Assembly (NCBI RefSeq): GCF_009806555.1
Contig: NZ_VUOK01000033.1
Span: 1-38,127 of the forward strand
Direction of reading: 5' to 3'
DNA: 38,127 bases
Source: Methylobacterium sp. 2A
Lineage (GTDB): Bacteria > Pseudomonadota > Alphaproteobacteria > Rhizobiales > Beijerinckiaceae
Every line of letters begins with the position of its first letter. Position 1 is the stretch's first letter. This document shows positions 7,789 through 16,231 of the stretch, piece by piece. The translations under genes and the position numbers were made by a program. A model generated the notes under the pieces. It was not told the DNA's origin and did not search any database. It was given only the letters and a program-made list of their open reading frames with translations.

Positions 7789-7804
7789 TGTATCGTACGA
7801 TACA
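7789..7804. promoter_or_regulatory. Perfect 16-bp palindrome, probable operator
   Basis: TGTATCGTACGATACA is fully palindromic and lies 48 bases before the chosen start of the SprT-like gene. A close copy is at 7619-7634, and a half-site-like GGTACGACAC is near 7699. The spacing and symmetry fit binding of a dimeric regulator. The regulator is not identified here. Confidence 0.55.
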
Positions 7805-7852
7805 TTTAAGGATGAGATCGAACGTGAGCTTCTCGGTTCGTACCGCATAGCC

Positions 7853-8497
7853 ATGTCGCCGACCGACCCGACCACGCGGACCTACATCGGACTGAGGCAG
7901 GCCTTCGCGTTCTTCAACGCCTGGCTATTCGCCGATCGTCTGCCGGACTGCCTGATCACCATGCAGCGCCGGAACCGGACCTACGGGTACTTCGCCGGCC
8001 GCCGCTTCAGCACGCGCGACGGCGTCGAGGTCACGGACGAGATCGCGCTCAACCCGAGCCGCTTCGCCGAGTGCTCGACCGAGGAGACGCTCGCGACGCT
8101 GGTGCGCGAGATGGTCCACTTGGAGCAGGAGCATTTCGGCACCCCGTCCCGCCCCGGCTACCACAACCGAGAATGGGCCGCGATGATGCGCGCGGTCGGG
8201 TTGATCCCGACAACGGGCGAGCCGGGCGGCAAGGCGACAGGGCAGCGGGTCGAGCATCGCATCGAACCGGGGGGACGGTTCGCGCTAGCCTGCGCCGAGC
8301 TGGTCGGGGAACGCGGCTTCATCGTGCCGTACGTCGAATGCACCGACGAGGCCGAGCACGCGGCACGGACGCGCAAGGCAGCGAGCAAGACCCGGTACAC
8401 ATGTCCAGCCTGCGAGGCCAACGCCTGGGCCAAGCCGGAGACACGACTCGTCTGTGGCACATGCCATCAGCCGATGCTGGCGTCACGGCGGCGGTGA
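7853..8497 (+). CDS. SprT-like zinc-binding protein with altered active site
   Basis: This 214-residue protein has the SprT-like layout: helix YIGLRQAFAFFNAWLF, strand DEIALNPSRF, then LATLVREMVHLEQEHFG and YHNREWAAMMRAVGL, and a C-terminal zinc ribbon (C184-x2-C187 and C201-x2-C204). SprT/Spartan proteins are HExxH metalloproteases linked to DNA-protein crosslinks. Here the first His of HExxH is Arg (R85-E86-M-V-H89), while H89 and H104 remain, so proteolysis may be lost. The ATG at 7853 was chosen because conserved sequence begins there; the frame is open upstream to 7733, across the palindrome at 7789. It sits between the ExoVII and mobilization genes. Confidence 0.8.
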   Translation: MSPTDPTTRTYIGLRQAFAFFNAWLFADRLPDCLITMQRRNRTYGYFAGRRFSTRDGVEVTDEIALNPSRFAECSTEETLATLVREMVHLEQEHFGTPSRPGYHNREWAAMMRAVGLIPTTGEPGGKATGQRVEHRIEPGGRFALACAELVGERGFIVPYVECTDEAEHAARTRKAASKTRYTCPACEANAWAKPETRLVCGTCHQPMLASRRR

Positions 8498-8819
8498 GGA
8501 CTGCCTCGACGCCCTCGCGCCCGTTTCGAATGGGCCGCCACAGGCAACGGAGCAACTCCGGCATCGACCCCGCAGGGGTTTGATCATGTTCGCTCGGGGC
8601 CTGTGCGGCGCTCGGGACGGATGACCCTCGGCGCGGTTGGTCGCCACGCTCGTATACCGCGCGATGGCGACCGTCGGGCCGGCTCTCTGCGCACGGCTCG
8701 GGCTGGACGATGTGAGGGCCGGGTCGTCACGAACCGGCCCCACGTTCCAGACATCTGTCGTACCCCGGAGAGCGCACCGGTGGCGCAGCGCGCAGCCTGG
8801 GTTGGATCGAGCACTCGGA
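8498..8819. other. Intergenic region between convergent genes
   Basis: No supported gene. It separates the SprT-like gene (plus strand) from the gene ending at 8820 (minus strand). It contains the perfect hairpin at 8716-8740, which could act for either transcript. Confidence 0.5.
8716..8740. terminator. GC-rich hairpin between convergent genes
   Basis: GGGCCGG (8716-8722) and CCGGCCC (8734-8740) form a perfect 7-bp stem with an 11-base loop. No T-run follows on either strand, so terminator function is suggested by place only. Confidence 0.4.
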
Positions 8820-9647
8820 TCAGAACATCGTCTGTTGGGTTTCGCCCCGCTGGGCCACCGCCGGATCCGGCCGGCGGTCGCCGGACGGTTTGGTACTGGC
8901 AGCGTTCGCGGGATCCGTCGATACGACGCGGTCATGGAAGCCTCGAGCCACCCCAAGGAGCGCCGCCTTTTCAGCTTGATGCTTGGCTGCTGGACCCAGC
9001 GGCTCCGTAGGGGGGACCGCACGCGATGCCGGCGCCGGTGATCCACCGGTCGGCTCCGCGGTGGCAGGCGCGGTCACGTTGTCGGCCGTCGCAGGGGGCT
9101 GGGCTCGTGCGGCATCGCGCCCGTCCACCGGTCGTGCGGCGGATCCAGGGGATCCGGTGGCTGTGCTCGGGCCGCGTCCGACCACCGGATCGGCCGGTGC
9201 GGGCGATGAAACCGGAGCCTTGGCCGAACCAGCGGTTTCGCCGCGTGCCTGGACCGGTCCCTGGTCCACGCGCCGCTCGGGGTCGACCGGCTTCCGGACG
9301 CGTGCGTCGCCGGGCTTCGCCGGCGGCTTCCTGGTCTTGAGCGAGGTCGATACCGCAACCTTGTCGGCGTTGCCACAGCTTTGGCGTAGCGCGCGCTTCC
9401 TGACCAGCATCACCTCAATGTCCAGGGTTTTGGCTTGCTCGGCGTCGATGGTCAGGAACTTCGCGATCTCCTCGTCGCTGTAGCCCTCGCTACGAGCCTG
9501 GGCGACGGCGGGGCCGACCCCAGCGAGGTAGGCCCTCAGAGTCAGCGGCTGGGGTCGTGCCGCGGGTGGCTGCTCCATCATCGCCTGCAAGCTGGCTAGC
9601 CCGGCTGCGACGGCCCGGGCCAGGGCGTCGTCTGGATGTGTGTTCAC
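8820..9647 (-). CDS. Plasmid protein of unknown function, Pro/Ala-rich tail
   Basis: 275 residues from a GTG at 9647 with GGAG eight bases upstream. The first 100 residues look folded: LTLRAYLAGVGPAVAQARSEGYSDEEIAKFLTIDAEQAKTLDIEVMLVRKRALR resembles the helix-turn-helix-like N-terminus of accessory proteins coded next to mobilization genes. The rest is low-complexity and disordered (Pro, Ala, Thr, Arg). It is divergent from mobC across a candidate oriT, just as the gene at 24595-25143 is divergent from the trwA-like gene in the second backbone. This parallel suggests a role near oriT or in plasmid segregation, which is inference. Confidence 0.65.
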   Translation of the reverse strand: MNTHPDDALARAVAAGLASLQAMMEQPPAARPQPLTLRAYLAGVGPAVAQARSEGYSDEEIAKFLTIDAEQAKTLDIEVMLVRKRALRQSCGNADKVAVSTSLKTRKPPAKPGDARVRKPVDPERRVDQGPVQARGETAGSAKAPVSSPAPADPVVGRGPSTATGSPGSAARPVDGRDAARAQPPATADNVTAPATAEPTGGSPAPASRAVPPTEPLGPAAKHQAEKAALLGVARGFHDRVVSTDPANAASTKPSGDRRPDPAVAQRGETQQTMF

Positions 9648-10290
9648 GATCCGTCTCCGTTTTGGTCCCGGCCGCCGTCGAACCCGATGTCCGCGGTCGG
9701 TACGGGATACGGTCAAGCTAGGCACCGGCGAGCGGTTCGCGCAAGCGCCGCGGCGAAGATTTCATGGCTTGACGGAAGCGCGATTTCGGGCAGTACAAAG
9801 ACGAAGCATTAGGAAAATTAGCTTTCGATTCGCATCGTCCGGATATCACCGTATGACGATACCGGTGATAGCTACGTAGGTAGCTCAAGAGGTGGTGAAA
9901 GCTGCGAATCGATACTGGATTTGACGTCGGTTCAACTTTGCGCAAGCCTAAGCGTAGCCGTACCGGCCGAGCGCCGGTCGGCTCACGGCCCGGTCGACGG
10001 CCGACCGGGTGACGCCAAGCAGCGCGAGGAACAGCCACGATGCGAACGAGCATGAGAACAACCCCCGGTCCTGCAACCGGGGCGAGGGCGCGGCGGGCCC
10101 CGCGGCGAGGAGGAAGGGGTGAGAGGGGGGCAGGTCGCCCCTCGCAACCCGCCGGTTGCGAGCGGTCGGCGGTCGTTCGGCGCGTCCCGCTTCTCACACC
10201 CGCCTCGCACTGCCGGGGCCGAGCCCCGGACCCTGATCCCAGAACCCTCCCCGAACACCTCCCCCAGAACCGCCCAATGAGGACAGCCCG
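9648..10290. other. Candidate oriT / mobilization control region of backbone 1
   Basis: This 643-base gene-free region separates two divergent mobilization-type genes, the usual place for oriT. Its AT-richer part has a hairpin TATCACCG (9844-9851) / CGGTGATA (9863-9870), directly followed by AGCTAC (9870-9875) / GTAGCT (9880-9885). Two more perfect hairpins lie nearer mobC: CCCCGGT/ACCGGGG at 10063-10082 and CTCGCAAC/GTTGCGAG at 10141-10162. Hairpins next to a nick site are typical of oriT. I cannot assign the nick position. Confidence 0.5.
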
Positions 10291-10611
10291 ATGACCGGAT
10301 CCCGACGCTCCGAGAAGCGCCGTCGCACCGAGCAGGTGCAGCTGCGTCTCTACCCCGACGAACGCTTGCAGTACTCAGCCGAGGCCGCGATGGCCGGCCT
10401 GACCTTGGCCGCGCTGGCCCGCAGGCGGCTGGCTCAGCAGCACGTCGTCGCCCGCGTCGACGCCGAGTTGATCCGCGAGCTGCGCCGGCTCGGCGGTCAG
10501 CTGATTCAGACAAAGCACAAGCCCCACCTGGCGCATGAGGCGCGGCGCACCCTGGCCGAGATCGGCGCGGCGATCGCCCACTTGAGCGGGTACGCCGGAC
10601 CGGCGCGATGA
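10291..10611 (+). CDS. mobC: MobC-like relaxosome accessory protein
   Basis: A 106-residue basic protein. The start RRSEKRRRTEQVQLRLYPDERLQYSAEAAMAGLTLAALARRRLAQQ has the strand-helix-helix pattern of ribbon-helix-helix relaxosome proteins. The remainder (DAELIRELRRLGGQLIQTKHKPH...LAEIGAAIAHL) fits the MobC family (NQIARNLNQ-type region). Such proteins bind oriT and help the relaxase to open the DNA. Its stop overlaps the relaxase start (ATGA, 10608-10611), indicating translational coupling. Confidence 0.8.
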   Translation: MTGSRRSEKRRRTEQVQLRLYPDERLQYSAEAAMAGLTLAALARRRLAQQHVVARVDAELIRELRRLGGQLIQTKHKPHLAHEARRTLAEIGAAIAHLSGYAGPAR

Positions 10612-12899
10612 TCTGTAAGCGGATGCCGTTGCGCGGGGACGGCACGGCGGTCGCCCGGCAGGTCGAGGACCTGCTCGGCTACGTCGACCGCGCCGGCCGC
10701 CAGGCCAGCCGGGGTGATCTCGTGGCGGTCGGCGGGCGCAACTTCGTCTCGACGGCGCGAGCGGGTCAGATGGGGGAGATGATCGCCACGCTGACCGCTT
10801 GTCCTCGCGCCCGCCGACCGCTGGAGCATCTCGTCCTGTCGTGGCGTCCGGACGAGCAGCCGGACCTGCGTCAGGTCGCTGAGGCGGTGGCGATCCTAGT
10901 GCGCGGGCTCGGGCTCGCCCGCCACCAGGCGCTGTGGGCGCTGCACGGCGACGCCGCGGGCGCGCACCTGCACCTCGTGGTCGCCCGGGTCGACCCGGAC
11001 ACCAAACGGCCGGCGAAAATCCGGCTGTTCATCAACGCACTCGACCGGGCGGTGGCCCGGATCGAACACGCACAGGGCTGGCAGCCCGAGGCCAACGCGC
11101 GGTTCCGCGTGGTCGACGGCATCACAAAACAGAGGAGAGACGACGATGGCGGACGGGACGGGTACGACGACTTTGAGTGGGAACGGGACGGCGTTGCCGG
11201 CCACCGTGGACGGGCTGCTCACGGTCTCGGCACGGGAGGCCCAGGCGGCGCATCGGGGAACAGACGCGATCCTGACGATGATGCGGCAGGGCGGGGGCGA
11301 GCCGGATCCGGACGATCCCGCCGCGGCGATCGCCGAGATGCTGATGCAGGCCGAGGAGCGGGACGCGGCGATGGCGGACGCGATCACGGCGATGCGTGGC
11401 ATCCTGGACGAGCTGAGCGACATCGCGACGAAGATCCGGGCCGAGCAGGCGCAGGCGGCCGCGCGCGAGCAGCAGCTACATCAAGCAACCCAAGCGCAGA
11501 CACAGCGGCTGGAGCAGTTCCTCAGCATGGTCCGGATCCTGCCGTCGGCCAACCCCGGGGCCGGTGGGCCGCACTGAGGCTGCGGGCCGCCTACTGGGAG
11601 CGGCGGCTCGGCTCGGACCTCGACTGGGTCCGGCCGACGACTGAGCCGGATCGCGAAGCCGGGGTCCTGCGCCGGGCGCGCGCCCGCGCCCGGCTCGCCA
11701 TCATGGTCGGCGACGATGCGCCGGCCCGGATCGCCCGCAAGACCCTGGCCGTGCGCCTGCGCGGCGCGCATCCCGGCCGGTGGGACGACCTGCCCCTCGC
11801 CCGCACCCTGACCGAGGCCGACACCCTATCGGCGCCGGCCGCGGCCCGGGAGGTGCGCCGGGGCGAGCGCAGCCCCGAGCGCGTCGCGATCGAGGTCGCC
11901 GGACCGCTGATCGACGCGGCCGCGTCCTGGCCGGCGCTGCACGCCGCGCTCGCCCGCGAGGGGATCGCCTACCGGCGCAAGGGCTCCGGGGCGGTGCTGC
12001 TGGTCGGCGGGGTGGCCGTCAAGGCCTCGACCTACCGCCGGGCCGCACTCGGCGCCCTGATTGGACGGCTGGGGCCCTATCGGGCCGCACCCGACGAAGC
12101 GACGGGGACGGCTCCGATGCGCGGCATCGAGGCCGCGCCCGGGACCGACCCACGCGTGTTCGAGGCGCTCCGGCGCGACCGAGGTGTGGTTGGACGTGCG
12201 CGTGCGCGGTTCGCCGAGGCCTGCGCGCCGCTGCCGCTGACGTCGTGGCGGGCTGCGGCCCTGCTCGGAGAGCCTCCGCGCGCCGCCCCGGATGCCCGGG
12301 CGGTGGCGGATCGGCTCGGCCTGCCACGACCGCGCCTGGCCCCGGTGGCCCGCCCACAGTTGACGCCGGTCCATCCGGGCTCGGCGCTCGGCACCTGCCA
12401 CGCGGCACTGCGGGCCGAGCGCTACGGCGCGCTGATCCGGATGCCGCCGGCCGGACCGTCGCCGAACCCGGAAACGGCCGCTGCCGCCGCTGGAGATCGG
12501 GCGCGGGCCGAGCCGTACGACCGCCTGCTGCAGGTCCCGCTCGGCCCGCTGGCCGCGGTGGAGGCGGCGTGGCCGCGGATCGCGGCGCTGGCACGCCTCG
12601 GCGCGAGCGTGCAGCTGCTCTTCGCCGCGCGCGACCAGCACCATGTCGTGCTGCGCGATCTGGACGCCCACGGGCTCGCCCGGCTGCGGGCCGATGGTCA
12701 CACCCCCGCCCTGGTGATCGAGGGCCGTCCAAGCCGGTTCGAGGCGGTGCTGCGCGCGTCGAGGCTCAGAAGGCCCATCCACGTAAAAGTGCACGGTAGC
12801 GTATTGCACGCAATGTCATGGGTCGGGTTAGCGCCGTCTGTCAGAGCGACTTCCCGAGGACTGCCTGGAGGCCGAGCTCGAGATCGCTCATGCCCATGA
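10608..12899 (+). CDS. mobA: MobA-type relaxase with primase-like C-terminus, truncated by transposon
   Basis: The relaxase nicks oriT and pilots the strand. The N-terminal domain (1-160) has the tyrosine motif LLGYVDRAGR (Y25) and the metal-binding histidines of AHLHLVVARVDP (H120, H122). Residues about 180-315 are low-complexity Gly/Arg/Asp because another gene is encoded in a second frame there (11146-11577). The C-terminal part (HHVVLRDLDAHGLARLRADGHTPALVIEGRPSRFEAVLR) resembles the RepB-type primase domain fused to relaxases of mobilizable plasmids. Native sequence stops at 12762, where the Tn3-family end begins; the last 45 codons are transposon-derived. The loss of the rest of the primase-like region suggests reduced or lost priming, while nicking may persist. 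Confidence 0.8.
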   Translation: MICKRMPLRGDGTAVARQVEDLLGYVDRAGRQASRGDLVAVGGRNFVSTARAGQMGEMIATLTACPRARRPLEHLVLSWRPDEQPDLRQVAEAVAILVRGLGLARHQALWALHGDAAGAHLHLVVARVDPDTKRPAKIRLFINALDRAVARIEHAQGWQPEANARFRVVDGITKQRRDDDGGRDGYDDFEWERDGVAGHRGRAAHGLGTGGPGGASGNRRDPDDDAAGRGRAGSGRSRRGDRRDADAGRGAGRGDGGRDHGDAWHPGRAERHRDEDPGRAGAGGRARAAATSSNPSADTAAGAVPQHGPDPAVGQPRGRWAALRLRAAYWERRLGSDLDWVRPTTEPDREAGVLRRARARARLAIMVGDDAPARIARKTLAVRLRGAHPGRWDDLPLARTLTEADTLSAPAAAREVRRGERSPERVAIEVAGPLIDAAASWPALHAALAREGIAYRRKGSGAVLLVGGVAVKASTYRRAALGALIGRLGPYRAAPDEATGTAPMRGIEAAPGTDPRVFEALRRDRGVVGRARARFAEACAPLPLTSWRAAALLGEPPRAAPDARAVADRLGLPRPRLAPVARPQLTPVHPGSALGTCHAALRAERYGALIRMPPAGPSPNPETAAAAAGDRARAEPYDRLLQVPLGPLAAVEAAWPRIAALARLGASVQLLFAARDQHHVVLRDLDAHGLARLRADGHTPALVIEGRPSRFEAVLRASRLRRPIHVKVHGSVLHAMSWVGLAPSVRATSRGLPGGRARDRSCP
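11146..11577 (+). CDS. Coiled-coil protein nested in the relaxase gene
   Basis: A 143-residue open frame lying wholly within the relaxase gene in the +1 frame. It has its own ATG, preceded by GAGGAGAG about seven bases upstream. The product is not low-complexity: TVDGLLTVSAREAQAAHRGTDAILTMM, then a long Ala/Glu/Gln/Met helix (about 60-130) with a regular coiled-coil pattern (EERDAAMADAITAMRGILDELSDIATKIRAEQAQAA). In contrast the relaxase frame over the same bases is Gly/Arg/Asp filler. This is the reverse of what a chance overlap would give. Known precedent: ColE1-type plasmids nest mbeB and mbeD inside mbeA. A mobilization accessory role is therefore likely but inferred. Confidence 0.7.
   Translation: MADGTGTTTLSGNGTALPATVDGLLTVSAREAQAAHRGTDAILTMMRQGGGEPDPDDPAAAIAEMLMQAEERDAAMADAITAMRGILDELSDIATKIRAEQAQAAAREQQLHQATQAQTQRLEQFLSMVRILPSANPGAGGPH
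12763..12839 (+). repeat. Left end of the transposon, perfect copy of window start
   Basis: The terminal repeat is 12763-12801, followed by a recombination-site core TTGCACGCAA (12804-12813) and a GTCAT...GTTAGC block that resembles the sequence at the tnpI start (17153-17180). The whole 77 bases are repeated, inverted, at 1-77. So the end carries part of a resolution site as well as the transposase-binding repeat. Confidence 0.85.
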
Positions 12900-13257
12900 T
12901 GCGGTCGATGGTGCCCTTGCGCAGCTCGCGGGCCAGCGCCAGGACCTCCGCGGTGACGGCCCGTAATTCTTGATTCTGTTTCTCCATCCGGTCCAGTTCG
13001 CCGATATGATCCGCTGAGGGACTTTCGCTTCGCCAGCGGCGGATCTGCTGGGTATAGATGTCGACGAACTCGAGTTGTTCGCCGTAAACCCGGTCGACCC
13101 GATCGATGGTGGCATCATCGAGCACATGCGGCCGCGCCCTTGCCTGGGTCAGCGTTCCGAGTTGATCGCGCGAGTCGGTCAGGGCGCCGGCGATCATGTT
13201 GGCGATGAGCGGCATGAGGGTGATCGGCTGCCAGTTCACTGGCTCGGAATGCGGCAT
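12841..13257 (-). CDS. Small transposon-encoded protein downstream of tnpA
   Basis: 138 residues from the ATG at 13257, preceded by AAGGAAG. The gene starts 16 bases after the tnpA stop and ends right at the transposon end, so it belongs to the element. It is helical, with a coiled-coil-like centre (EQLEFVDIYTQQIRRW...LDRMEKQNQELRAVTAEVLALARELRKGTIDRIMGMSDLELGL). There is no known catalytic motif. Small genes at this place occur in some Tn3-family elements but their role is unclear to me. Confidence 0.65.
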   Translation of the reverse strand: MPHSEPVNWQPITLMPLIANMIAGALTDSRDQLGTLTQARARPHVLDDATIDRVDRVYGEQLEFVDIYTQQIRRWRSESPSADHIGELDRMEKQNQELRAVTAEVLALARELRKGTIDRIMGMSDLELGLQAVLGKSL

Positions 13258-13273
13258 GGAGGCTTCCTTTTGC

Positions 13274-16231
13274 TCAGGCCATGACGGGTTGAGGCGTCGC
13301 TTCGGCGCGCCGGCGGGGAGACTGGAAGTAGCTGCCGTTGGGAATGACATGGGCGTGCGCCAGCGGCGACACGCGGGCCAGGTCCTCGTCCTTCACCTCC
13401 TGCCCGGCGGCGCGGAACTGGTCGAGGGTGCGGGCGATGTGGATGGTGTTCCAGATCAGCACGGCGTTGGAGAGCAGGCTGAGGCAGCTGGCCTTGTTCA
13501 TCACCTCCTCGTAGTCGCCGGAGCGGAAGCCGCCCTGGTTGGCGAAGAACAGCCACTTGGCGAGGATGTGGCGGAACTCGCCGCGATTGAGCTGCAGCTG
13601 GATGGCCGCGCGAAGTGGCTCCTCATGGATGTAGCGCAGGATGTGCAGCGTCTTCATCAGGCGTCCGAGCGCTCTGAGCGCGCCGGCGAGGCGGTCGGAA
13701 CCGTTGGCGTTGGCCAGACGCTGCATGACGACGTGGGCCGGGGTCAGCCGGTCCCGCAGCGAGGCGACGAGGCGCACCAGCTGGTCCCACTGCTCGGCGA
13801 TGAGATCGAGGTCGACCTTGCCGCGAAGCAGCGGCTGGAGCGGACCGTAGTCGGCCGTGCGGTCGACGCGGCAGAGAACCTGGTCGGGCAGGTCCTTCAG
13901 TCGCGGCATGTAGGCGATGCCCAAAAGCGCGCACAATCCGAACAGGTGTTCCGTGAACCCGTGCGTGTCTGACATGTGCTCGCGGATCGGCAGGGCGGTG
14001 TCGTTGTCGAGAATGCCGCCGAGCACGAAGCCCGCCTCGCGCGGGACGCAGGAGATCGCCTGGGTGGCGTAGACGCTGTGCTGGTCGGAGGTGTGGGTGT
14101 AGAGCGCCAGCGCCCGGTCGTAATAGCCGAAGTAGCGCGGATAGAAGCTGCCAAGCAGGCCGTCGCGCTCGACCGCGAACCGTTGGCCGTCGGAGGAAGA
14201 GCGGCTGCCGTCGCCCCAGACGGCGCTGAGCTTCAGGCCGTGATGATGATCGACCAGGATGGTGTTGGCCGCCTTGAGCGTGGCGTCGCGCAGGAACCAG
14301 CGACTGGTGTCCTGCAGCGTCTCGGCGGTGAGGTCATCGACGCTCTGGCTCATCGTGGCGAGGCCGAGATTGGTGCCGTGGGCGATCAGGGTGGCGAGCA
14401 GCGAGCGATGCTGGTCGGCGCCGCGCGGCTCGTACCCGCCGAGCGGCTGGAAGGCTCGCGTGAAGCCGCACCATTCGTCGACGTCCTGCAGGAGATCCTC
14501 GATGCGAACCCGGGGCAGACTGGCGCTGATGCTGGTGCGCAGCCGACGCAGGGCGCGCGGGACCGGCAGCGCGTCCCGCCGCTTGAGCTTGAGCCGGCCA
14601 TTGCGGACGCTGGCGAAGCGGTTGCCGGGCAAGCCGCGGGCCGCGGCTTTCGCCGCCTGGTCGAGCTCGGCGGCGATCCGGGTCAGGAACACTCGCCCGT
14701 CGAGCGGAAGGTCGAGGCGCCGATAGGCCTCGGTGCGGGTCTCTCGCCAGTTCCGGTCGTCATAGATCAGGTTCCAGAAGGAGACGTGATCGCGGCTTTG
14801 CGCCAGGAACAGGCTGCCGGCGCGCAGGGCATCGCGCACCTCCAAGGCCAGCGAGATCTCCCAGATGGCGCGGTCGAGCTTGCCGTCGCTGACCAGGTGA
14901 GGCCGCCATTCCTTCTGCACGAAGTCGTGTGGATCGTCGGGCGTCAGCGCGCCGCGCCTGCCGGCATCGAGCCCGAGCGAGATCTCGATCGCCTGGACCA
15001 GGGTCTCGCTTCCGGCGGCGGCCTGGAATGGCAGAGCGAGGAACGCCGGCAGATATTGGCGCAGCGTCCCGTAGCGCGCCAGCATGGCGTCGAGATGCCC
15101 GCGGGTCTCCAGCCGCTCATAGGCCCGGCAAGCCCGGCTCGCCTCGACCAGCGCCGGCGTGCCCAGCGCGTCGCGGAAGGCGGCGACGGTCTCATCGCCA
15201 TCGGCCTCCACCAGCGCATCGACCGCGCCGAGGACGCAGGTCAGCCCGTCACGAGAGCGGCGGCGCAGGCTCTTGCGCTGCTTCTCCACCGCATTGCGCG
15301 ATCGCCGGTTCATGCCGGTCAGGAACAAATCGTTCATCGCGACGAGCTGGTCGAGCAGCGTTTTGCGGGCCTCGACCAGGTAGCAGGCGACGAGCGCGTC
15401 ACGCTTGGGCTTGGCGAAGCGACGGAGGTCGCCGGCATCGTAGCGGCGGCCCAACTGGCCGAGCTGGCGCACGATCCGCGGATCGAGGTCCTCCAGCCCG
15501 GCGCCGGTGTCGAGAAGATCCTCGATCAGCCGCAGGCGGACGATGTCGCCCTTGATCGTCGCGGCACTGGCCGACTTCGGATAGTCCTTGAGCCGGAACA
15601 GGCTGGAGCGCGCGTCCCCTTCCGGCACTTCGATCAGAAGATCGATGGCGGCGCGGAAGTTCGCCGGCAATCGGCTGGTGACCGTTTCGTAGAGACGGGT
15701 CGTGGCGTGCGTCACCTCGGCCGTGATCAGCCGGTCGAGCGTGCTGGCCGCCGGAAGCATGATCCCCCAGCCGCGCAGCCGGTCCTCGGCGCGCAGCCTG
15801 AGGTCGGCGGCGGTGCGGCCCTCGATGGCGCCCTGACGCAGCCAGTCCCGCAGATCGGCGGCGACCTGACGATCGAAGCCGCGCAGGCCGAGATGGCGGC
15901 GAATGCGTAACGCCTGGGTGCGCTCCGTCTGCGTCCGCCCCGGTCGGTCGAGGAACAGCACCGGCGCCAGGCCGAGCTGGCGCGAGAGGTGATTGACGAT
16001 CTTGATCGGCGCGTGCCGGTAATCATCGAGAAAGCGGCCGTGGGTTCGCAGCACGCAGAGCTGCACGGCGAAGCGGCGGCGATGGTCGGAGCCGCGGCAC
16101 CGGACGATCTCGGCCAGATCCGAAGGCGTCAGGCTCCAGTGCCGCGCCAGTTCGTCCTCGCTCGGGTCGGCCGCAATTGGCGGTCGCCGCCGGTCTCGCG
16201 TCGTCGTGGCTGCGGGATCATCCATCGACAT
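13274..16231 (-). CDS. tnpA: Tn3-family transposase
   Basis: 985 residues, the normal length for Tn3-family TnpA, which carries out replicative transposition through cointegrates. The N-terminal third (FAVQLCVLRTHGRFLDDY...) is the usual DNA-binding part. The C-terminal DDE core is visible: AVWGDGSRSSSDGQRF (first Asp near residue 670), DTHGFTEHLFGLCALLG (second Asp near 753) and LNRGEFRHILAKWLFFANQGGFR (Glu near 881). The C-terminus has SNAVLIWNTIHIARTLDQ, typical of the family. It overlaps the end of the recombinase gene by 14 bases. The frame is intact, so the element could be active. It clearly differs from the TnpA fragment at the right edge of the window. Confidence 0.95.
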   Translation of the reverse strand: MSMDDPAATTTRDRRRPPIAADPSEDELARHWSLTPSDLAEIVRCRGSDHRRRFAVQLCVLRTHGRFLDDYRHAPIKIVNHLSRQLGLAPVLFLDRPGRTQTERTQALRIRRHLGLRGFDRQVAADLRDWLRQGAIEGRTAADLRLRAEDRLRGWGIMLPAASTLDRLITAEVTHATTRLYETVTSRLPANFRAAIDLLIEVPEGDARSSLFRLKDYPKSASAATIKGDIVRLRLIEDLLDTGAGLEDLDPRIVRQLGQLGRRYDAGDLRRFAKPKRDALVACYLVEARKTLLDQLVAMNDLFLTGMNRRSRNAVEKQRKSLRRRSRDGLTCVLGAVDALVEADGDETVAAFRDALGTPALVEASRACRAYERLETRGHLDAMLARYGTLRQYLPAFLALPFQAAAGSETLVQAIEISLGLDAGRRGALTPDDPHDFVQKEWRPHLVSDGKLDRAIWEISLALEVRDALRAGSLFLAQSRDHVSFWNLIYDDRNWRETRTEAYRRLDLPLDGRVFLTRIAAELDQAAKAAARGLPGNRFASVRNGRLKLKRRDALPVPRALRRLRTSISASLPRVRIEDLLQDVDEWCGFTRAFQPLGGYEPRGADQHRSLLATLIAHGTNLGLATMSQSVDDLTAETLQDTSRWFLRDATLKAANTILVDHHHGLKLSAVWGDGSRSSSDGQRFAVERDGLLGSFYPRYFGYYDRALALYTHTSDQHSVYATQAISCVPREAGFVLGGILDNDTALPIREHMSDTHGFTEHLFGLCALLGIAYMPRLKDLPDQVLCRVDRTADYGPLQPLLRGKVDLDLIAEQWDQLVRLVASLRDRLTPAHVVMQRLANANGSDRLAGALRALGRLMKTLHILRYIHEEPLRAAIQLQLNRGEFRHILAKWLFFANQGGFRSGDYEEVMNKASCLSLLSNAVLIWNTIHIARTLDQFRAAGQEVKDEDLARVSPLAHAHVIPNGSYFQSPRRRAEATPQPVMA

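Noticed and set aside
7690..7852. 40-residue extension of the SprT-like protein from 7733
   Set aside because: It would place the perfect operator-like palindrome (7789-7804) inside the coding region, and conserved sequence begins only at 7853.
13976..15910. Very long (644 codons) open frame antisense to tnpA
   Set aside because: High-GC genes often leave long open antisense frames. The minus-strand TnpA has full family motifs, while this frame has none.
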